From the NCBI GenBank assembly GCA_009781315.1, contig WQYI01000015.1:1-36801 (forward strand): 36,801 nucleotides of DNA, written 5' to 3'. This DNA comes from Candidatus Endomicrobium embiratermitis. Lineage in GTDB: Bacteria > Elusimicrobiota > Endomicrobiia > Endomicrobiales > Endomicrobiaceae. Each line of letters starts with the position of its first letter. The stretch's first letter is position 1. Position numbers and translations under genes: made by a program. Shown in pieces: positions 32,330 through 36,801 of the stretch. Below the pieces are notes generated by a model. The model worked only from the letters and a program-made list of their open reading frames with translations, ran no database searches and was not told the DNA's origin.

Positions 32330-33315
32330 TTTCTGTAAAATTCCGATATCGTTTTTTTAAGTTCCTCGGTATTTGTCGTCGCAGTACCGATCTTGCTGAC
32401 GACAATGCCCGCGGCAAAATTGGCAATTTCCGCGGCCGTCGCGAGATTTGTCCCGGCGGCCAAAGCTAAAGTCATAGTTGATATAACCGTATCGCCGGCG
32501 CCGGTAACGTCGTATACTTCTTTGGCGCGCGTCGGAATATTCGTAATTTTATCGCCGGGTTCTATAAGCGTCATTCCTTTTTCGCTTCTGGTTATAAGAA
32601 CGGATTCGGATTTTAAAGTTTTCAGGATTTTCTTTCCTAAATTTATTATATCTTCTTCGGTTTTAATATTTTTAGCGTTCATTCCTTCGATAGCTTCTTT
32701 GGTGTTGGGAGTCATTGTGGTAACTTTTTTATATTTTTTAAATTGTTCCGTCTTCGGGTCGACCGTTACGGGAATACCGTGTTTTCTGGCAAGAAATATT
32801 GTTCTGTTTAAAACCTTCGGGCTGACAACTCCCTTTCCGTAATCGGAAATTACGACGGCGTCAAACTTTGGAATCAGTTTTTCTATATTATCGATAATTT
32901 TTGTTTCCGTTGACAGGTTAAAATTCCCTTTAATTTCTTTATCAACGCGGACTACCTGCTGGTTCGCGGCTATTATTCTTGTTTTTATAATAGTAGGTCT
33001 TTGCGAATCGCAGACAAGATAGTCAAAATTTATGCGTTTTCCTCTAAGAAGAGCTATCAAAGACATACCCGTAAGGTCGTCGCCGATAGTACCTACCACA
33101 AAAGCCTTTCCTCCTAAAGCGGTGATGTTATTTGCCACGTTTCCCGCTCCGCCCAAGGTTTCGGTTTCTTTTGTAATTTCAACGACAGGCACCGGCGCTT
33201 CCGGGGAAATTCTTGAAACTTTTCCCCAAATAAATTTGTCTATCATTATATCGCCCACGACAAGTATGGACTGCTTTTTAAAAGAATCGATTATTTTTGG
33301 CAAAGCTATTTTCAT
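32326..33315 (-). CDS. hldA: D-glycero-beta-D-manno-heptose-7-phosphate kinase, single domain
   Basis: 329 residues from the ATG with GGAG 9 nt upstream. The frame is open to 33342, but that part is within a dispersed repeat. PfkB/ribokinase family: GDIMIDKFIWG (21-31), GGAGNVA (55-61), SDYGKG, VDPKT, and the catalytic GAGDT (272-276, Asp275). It matches the N-terminal kinase half of E. coli HldE; the ADP-transferase half is missing, so a separate nucleotidyltransferase should exist elsewhere. Neighbours hldD and kdsB support the heptose role. Confidence 0.92.
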   Translation of the reverse strand: MKIALPKIIDSFKKQSILVVGDIMIDKFIWGKVSRISPEAPVPVVEITKETETLGGAGNVANNITALGGKAFVVGTIGDDLTGMSLIALLRGKRINFDYLVCDSQRPTIIKTRIIAANQQVVRVDKEIKGNFNLSTETKIIDNIEKLIPKFDAVVISDYGKGVVSPKVLNRTIFLARKHGIPVTVDPKTEQFKKYKKVTTMTPNTKEAIEGMNAKNIKTEEDIINLGKKILKTLKSESVLITRSEKGMTLIEPGDKITNIPTRAKEVYDVTGAGDTVISTMTLALAAGTNLATAAEIANFAAGIVVSKIGTATTNTEELKKTISEFYRK

Positions 33316-33336
33316 TATCTGTTGCTCCATTTTATC

Positions 33337-33533
33337 TGTCATTCCGGACTTGTTAGTAAGATGTTATTCTTCTAACGAGCCTGCCCCGTAAGGTTTTAAT
33401 ACGGGGGAATCCATTTTCACTAAAAATATTTTTTATTCCTTATGTCTTTAAAACAAGAAAACCTGGATACCCGATTAACACACTCGGATATGACAAAAGA
33501 GAGGATTTACGTCCTGCTTTTGTCACTTTGCCT
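33337..33533. repeat. Compound dispersed repeat between hldD and the heptose kinase gene
   Basis: About 200 bp without a gene. It contains GTCATTCCGGACTTG, a hairpin CCCCGTA / TACGGGG (about 33384-33406), GGGAATCCATTTTCAC, CCCGATTAACACACTCGG, and a hairpin TGACAAAAG / CTTTTGTCA (33490-33524). It ends TTTGCCTTTAAA right after the hldD stop. Parts match the element at 30445-30532. Confidence 0.65.
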
Positions 33534-34496
33534 TTAAAGGTAGCTTTTATTCTTCAAATACCCGCAATAGTCTTTCACGGAATCTTCAAGTTCCATAAAA
33601 GGCTTCTTGTAGCCGGCATTTCGCAAATTATCCATTTTTGCTTCGGTAAAATACTGGTATTTCGGCGGCAAATAATCCGGCATATCAATATACTCTATAT
33701 TTTCCTTTTTGCCGGCGGAAGCGAACATTGCTTTTGCTATGTCGTTCCATGTTCTTGCTTTGCCCGTGCCGAGATTAAAAATTCCGGTTTTGTCCGGATC
33801 ATTCAAAAGAAAAAACATAGCGTCCACAACGTCTTTCACATAAACAAAATCTCTTTTTTGCCCGCCGTCCGCGTATTCATTCCTGTAAGATTTAAAAAGT
33901 TTTATAATGCCCTTTTGCGCGACGTCATCGTAGTTTTTGCATATTACGCTTCGCATATCGCCTTTGTGGTATTCGTTCGGACCGAAAACGTTAAAATATT
34001 TTATTCCGGCGGCTTTATTTATATATTTGTTGTTTAAAAGCCACAAATCAAACATATGTTTTGAGTATCCGTACATATTCAAAGGAGATAAAGTATTCAA
34101 TTTAGAGATATCGTCGGCGTAACCCGCTTCGCCGTTTCCGTAAGTAGCGGCGGAAGACGCGTAAATGAAAGGAATACCAAGCTCAAAAGCCCATAAAGCC
34201 ATAACTTTGGAATACTCGTAATTGTTTTTTATATAATAATTAGCGTCCGTAAAAGTGGTGGAACTGCAAGCGCCGAGATGGACTATTGCTTCGGGCTTTG
34301 GAACCTGTCTGTGAACCACGGCATTAAAAAAATCTTCTTTTTGTATATAGTCGTAGTATTTTTTACCTGCTAAATTTTTCCATTTTTCGCTTTCGTCTAA
34401 ATGGTCAACCACTAAAATGTCTTTTATGCCTTCGCTGTTAAGTTTCCATAAAAAACAACTGCCTATAAAACCTGCCCCGCCTGTAAGAATTATCAT
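33534..34496 (-). CDS. hldD: ADP-L-glycero-D-manno-heptose 6-epimerase
   Basis: 320 residues from an ATG with AAGGGG upstream. A start 24 codons earlier would precede the nucleotide-binding motif abnormally. Extended SDR: TGGAGFIGS (5-13) binds NADP, YASSAATYG (112-120) supplies the active-site Ser, and Tyr142-x3-Lys146 is the catalytic pair; NVFGPNEYHKGDMRSV is HldD-specific. It makes the heptose donor for the LPS inner core. First gene of the long minus-strand run, with typA divergent upstream. Confidence 0.95.
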   Translation of the reverse strand: MIILTGGAGFIGSCFLWKLNSEGIKDILVVDHLDESEKWKNLAGKKYYDYIQKEDFFNAVVHRQVPKPEAIVHLGACSSTTFTDANYYIKNNYEYSKVMALWAFELGIPFIYASSAATYGNGEAGYADDISKLNTLSPLNMYGYSKHMFDLWLLNNKYINKAAGIKYFNVFGPNEYHKGDMRSVICKNYDDVAQKGIIKLFKSYRNEYADGGQKRDFVYVKDVVDAMFFLLNDPDKTGIFNLGTGKARTWNDIAKAMFASAGKKENIEYIDMPDYLPPKYQYFTEAKMDNLRNAGYKKPFMELEDSVKDYCGYLKNKSYL

Positions 34497-34572
34497 ATAA
34501 AACCCCTTATATTTTAAAGTATATATTGTATAAAGTATAGCTATCAGTGTCAATTTTTTAAACGGCACAAAA

Positions 34573-34680
34573 GACAGTGAGTAGTGAGTAGTTTATGAGC
34601 GCCAAAGGCGCAATATTAAAAAGTGCGGCAAAGCCGCACACAACAACTACTAATTCCTCACTACTAACTATTCATTGCCT
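34573..34680. repeat. Inverted tandem-unit element (GTGAGTA type), hldD/typA gap
   Basis: Left arm of heptamers (GTGAGTA, GTGAGTA, GTTTATG). Two internal hairpins, GCGCC-aaa-GGCGC (34599-34611) and GTGCGGC-aaa-GCCGCAC (34623-34639). Right arm ACAACTACTAATTCC, TCACTACTAACTATTCA, ending TTGCCTTTAA. Confidence 0.75.
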
Positions 34681-34704
34681 TTAACGGCGTAAATAATGTA
34701 TAAT
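34675..34704 (+). promoter_or_regulatory. Promoter of typA
   Basis: -10 TATAAT (34699-34704) with a fair -35 TTGCCT (34675-34680), 18-nt spacer. The -35 is the last bases of the adjoining repeat element. Confidence 0.5.
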
Positions 34705-34728
34705 GAGCAAAACTTGTAAAAAAAGGAT

Positions 34729-34750
34729 GCGACCCGCGGTTAAGGGTCGC
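34729..34750 (+). promoter_or_regulatory. Leader hairpin of typA
   Basis: Perfect 7-bp stem GCGACCC / GGGTCGC with an 8-nt loop, followed by TTATTTTAATG, about 20 nt into the predicted transcript and 12 nt before the typA start. AAGGA lies 5' of the hairpin; no good ribosome site lies 3' of it. Possible attenuator or start-site structure. Confidence 0.5.
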
Positions 34751-34762
34751 TTATTTTAATGT

Positions 34763-36589
34763 ATGAAAAGAAACGATGTAAGAAACGTAGCGATTATAGC
34801 CCACGTTGATCACGGAAAAACTACCGTAGTAGATTCTCTCCTGAAATTTTCGGGACAATTTACCGTAAAAAGCGATGAAGCTCAGGATGCTGTCTTGGAC
34901 TCAAACCCGCTTGAAAGGGAAAGAGGCATAACTATACTCGCGAAATGTACTTCCGTTAATTACAAAGGAAATACGATAAATATAGTAGATACCCCGGGTC
35001 ACGCGGATTTCGGAAGCGAAGTCGAAAGAGTTCTAAAAATGGTTGACGGCGCCATACTTATGGTTGACGCCGCCGAAGGACCTATGCCTCAGACAAGATT
35101 TGTATTACGTAAAGCTTTGGCTTTGGGACTCCGACCGATAGTTATAATCAACAAAATGGATAAACCTTTTGCCGCTCCGAGCAAAACTGTCGACGATGTT
35201 TTTGACTTATTTATGAAACTCGGCGCGACCGATAACCAGCTTGATTTTCCTATACTTTACGCTTCGGGACGCGAAAGCTGGGCAAGCGCGGTTATGGAAG
35301 AAAAAGGCAAAGATATAGAACCTGTTTTTACAACGATCCTTTCGCATGTTCCGCCTCCGGTTGCGAATGTTGAAAAACCGCTTCAAATGCAGATAACAAT
35401 GCTTGACTATAACAATTTTTTAGGACATGTCGGCATAGGCAGAATTTTAAACGGCATAGTTAAAAAAGGCCAGCCCGTGGCTTTAGCAAACAAAAAAGAA
35501 ACAAAAATATCTAAAGCCGTAAGGATAGATAAATTTTCAGGACTCGGAAAACAGGAAGTCGAAGAAGCCAAAGCCGGAGACATTGTCTCCATAGCGGGTC
35601 TTGAAGGCGTGGAAGTCGGCGACACAGTCTGCGGGATTTACGACATTTTCCCCTTGCCTCCGCTTGTCATAGACGAACCGACCGTTTCTATGGAGTTTAT
35701 GGTAAACGATTCCCCTTTTGCGGGACGAGACGGAAAATTTCTTACAAGCAGGCATTTAAAAGCAAGACTTGAAAAAGAAGCGCAGACAAACGTAGGGCTT
35801 AAAGTAGAACCGCTTGAAGGCGAAGGAAAATTTAAAGTTTCCGGAAGAGGCGAACTTCATTTGACGATTTTAATAGAAACAATGCGCCGCGAAGGTTTTG
35901 AACTTGCCGTTTCGTCGCCCGAGGTCATATATAAAGAAAAAAATGGTAAAATTTACGAGCCGATGGAATATCTTATTTTAGACATAGATAGCCAGTATCA
36001 GGGAGCGGTTTTTGAGCTTGTAGGAAAACGCGCGGCAAAACTTGAAAATATGGTAAGCGAAGGCGAAAGCAGAATAAGGTTGGAATACATAATCCCTTCA
36101 AGAGCATTGATAGGTTTTAAAAACGAATTTCTTACCAATACCCGCGGACAGGGTATTATGCATCACAGTTTTTTCGATTATCTTCCCAAAGCCAGTGTTT
36201 CGGATTTGAGAACAAACGGAGTTTTTATAGCAAAAGAATTCGGAAAAACCACGGCTTACGCGCTGGATAATTTACAGATAAGCGGACAATTATTCGTAGC
36301 CCCCGGCACGGAAGTATATGAAGGAATGATAGTAGGGCAAAATTCCAGAGAAAACGACTTGGTTGTAAACCCGTGCAAACTTAAAAAACTTAGCAATATG
36401 AGAAGCAAAGGTTCGGACGACGCGCCTATGCTTACGCCTCCGCGTATTATGAATCTCGAACAGGCCGTGGAATACATAGCGCCTGACGAACTTGTGGAAA
36501 TCACGCCGAATTCCATACGTTTAAGAAAAAAGATTTTAAACCATCTCACAAGAAAAAGAGCCTCTTCAAACGAAAGCGAAGAAAATTAA
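34763..36589 (+). CDS. typA: Ribosome-associated GTPase TypA/BipA
   Basis: 608 residues, the usual length. GTPase motifs: AHVDHGKT (13-20), RGIT (54-57), DTPGH (76-80) and NKMD; then EF-G-like domains and the TypA C-terminal domain (GIMHHSFFDYLP, RSKGSDDAP). It assists ribosome assembly and translation under stress and low temperature in other bacteria. No ribosome site of normal spacing is seen; the leader hairpin may bring AAGGA near the ATG. It is the only complete gene of this plus-strand block. Confidence 0.97.
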   Translation: MKRNDVRNVAIIAHVDHGKTTVVDSLLKFSGQFTVKSDEAQDAVLDSNPLERERGITILAKCTSVNYKGNTINIVDTPGHADFGSEVERVLKMVDGAILMVDAAEGPMPQTRFVLRKALALGLRPIVIINKMDKPFAAPSKTVDDVFDLFMKLGATDNQLDFPILYASGRESWASAVMEEKGKDIEPVFTTILSHVPPPVANVEKPLQMQITMLDYNNFLGHVGIGRILNGIVKKGQPVALANKKETKISKAVRIDKFSGLGKQEVEEAKAGDIVSIAGLEGVEVGDTVCGIYDIFPLPPLVIDEPTVSMEFMVNDSPFAGRDGKFLTSRHLKARLEKEAQTNVGLKVEPLEGEGKFKVSGRGELHLTILIETMRREGFELAVSSPEVIYKEKNGKIYEPMEYLILDIDSQYQGAVFELVGKRAAKLENMVSEGESRIRLEYIIPSRALIGFKNEFLTNTRGQGIMHHSFFDYLPKASVSDLRTNGVFIAKEFGKTTAYALDNLQISGQLFVAPGTEVYEGMIVGQNSRENDLVVNPCKLKKLSNMRSKGSDDAPMLTPPRIMNLEQAVEYIAPDELVEITPNSIRLRKKILNHLTRKRASSNESEEN

Positions 36590-36675
36590 AGACGATGCAT
36601 AGATGCATAGACGCATGGCAAAAACAAAAGTCGTTACCGTGCATCTAAGCATCCAAACCTCCATGCCTCTGTCGT
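36590..36675. repeat. Inverted tandem-unit element (GATGCATA type) after typA
   Basis: Left arm GACGATGCATAGATGCATAG, then ACGCATGGC. Right arm GTGCATCTAAGCATCC, then CTCCATGCCTCTGTCGTTC. Same unit type as 26851-26932. Confidence 0.75.
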
Positions 36676-36715
36676 TCATGAAAAATCTCAAACACATGTT
36701 AGACTAAATTACTAG

Positions 36716-36743
36716 AATAATTCTGTATAAAAACAGAATTATT
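36716..36743. promoter_or_regulatory. Perfect 10-bp inverted repeat upstream of a new gene, possible operator
   Basis: AATAATTCTG (36716-36725) and CAGAATTATT (36734-36743) flank TATAAAAA, 13 nt before a start codon. The TATAAA lies in the loop, so a protein bound to the arms could control this promoter. No T tract suggests a terminator on the plus strand. Confidence 0.45.
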
Positions 36744-36756
36744 AAAAGGATTTAGC

Positions 36757-36801
36757 ATGCAATATGTAAAAAGCTTTTACGGACAAAGCAGGAAACAGGT
36801 A
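36757..36801 (+). CDS. Start of an unidentified gene, cut by the window end
   Basis: ATG at 36757 with AAAAGGA 7 nt upstream, then 15 sense codons (MQYVKSFYGQSRKQV) to the window end. The ribosome site and the upstream inverted repeat make it a likely gene. Too little is visible to name a family. Confidence 0.5.
   Translation, partial: MQYVKSFYGQSRKQV

Noticed and set aside
34497-34568. 24-codon N-terminal extension of HldD
   Set aside because: The NADP-binding motif should lie at the very N-terminus, and the internal ATG has AAGGGG upstream.
34727-34759. 10-codon leader peptide before typA
   Set aside because: AAGG directly abuts the ATG, too close for a ribosome site, and the peptide has no run of regulatory codons.

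Overview
The window reads as ordinary chromosome of a Gram-negative, AT-leaning bacterium. It carries Kdo and heptose (lipopolysaccharide inner core) synthesis, the Lpt export genes, a complete mannose-type phosphotransferase system (PTS), and HPr kinase. That mixture, with a Pmp-like surface protein and many palindromic intergenic repeats, would suit an Elusimicrobiota (Endomicrobium-like) genome. The phylum is inferred from gene content and was not tested. No rRNA, tRNA, CRISPR array, phage or transposase was seen.

Region 1 (1-6024, minus strand). The 5' part of a very long secreted beta-helix protein with chlamydial-Pmp-like GGAI/FxxN motifs (open at base 1), an ABC-F ATPase and a secreted Sel1-repeat protein. 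About 65 bp around the ABC-F start are duplicated upstream of the Sel1 gene.

Region 2 (6121-10755, plus strand). A three-gene signalling operon: two tandem FIST-domain sensor proteins and a hybrid histidine kinase with two receiver domains, behind a good sigma70-type promoter.

Region 3 (10763-34496, minus strand). A run of about 25 co-directional genes, many with 1-4 bp start/stop overlaps. In transcription order: hldD, a single-domain heptose kinase, kdsB, kdsA, a small membrane protein, kdsC, an LpxL-type acyltransferase, lptC, lptA, lptB (envelope); hpf, ptsN, hprK, rapZ, yvcK (PTS and envelope regulation); mannose-type EIIA, EIIB, a GH57 glycosidase, EIIC, EIID, HPr, EI (sugar uptake and use); then lepA, lepB, an NfeD and an SPFH protein, ended by a strong hairpin terminator, and hemW. 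It resembles the proteobacterial kdsC-lptCAB-rpoN-hpf-ptsN-rapZ locus with rpoN absent, joined to a Gram-positive-like hprK/yvcJ/yvcK set.

Region 4 (34675-36801, plus strand). typA/bipA with its own promoter and a hairpin in its leader, then the first 15 codons of another gene preceded by a perfect 10-bp inverted repeat.

The most unusual non-genic structure is a family of intergenic elements at ten gene junctions. Each has two inverted arms of degenerate 7-8 bp tandem units, with four different unit types, and several enclose small hairpins with a GGCAAAGCC-like core. A second class of dispersed palindromes (GTCATTCC...GGATGAC type) occurs at two junctions, apparently at the start of the EIID gene, and a related palindrome lies in frame inside hemW. 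No gene-free stretch exceeds 300 bases.
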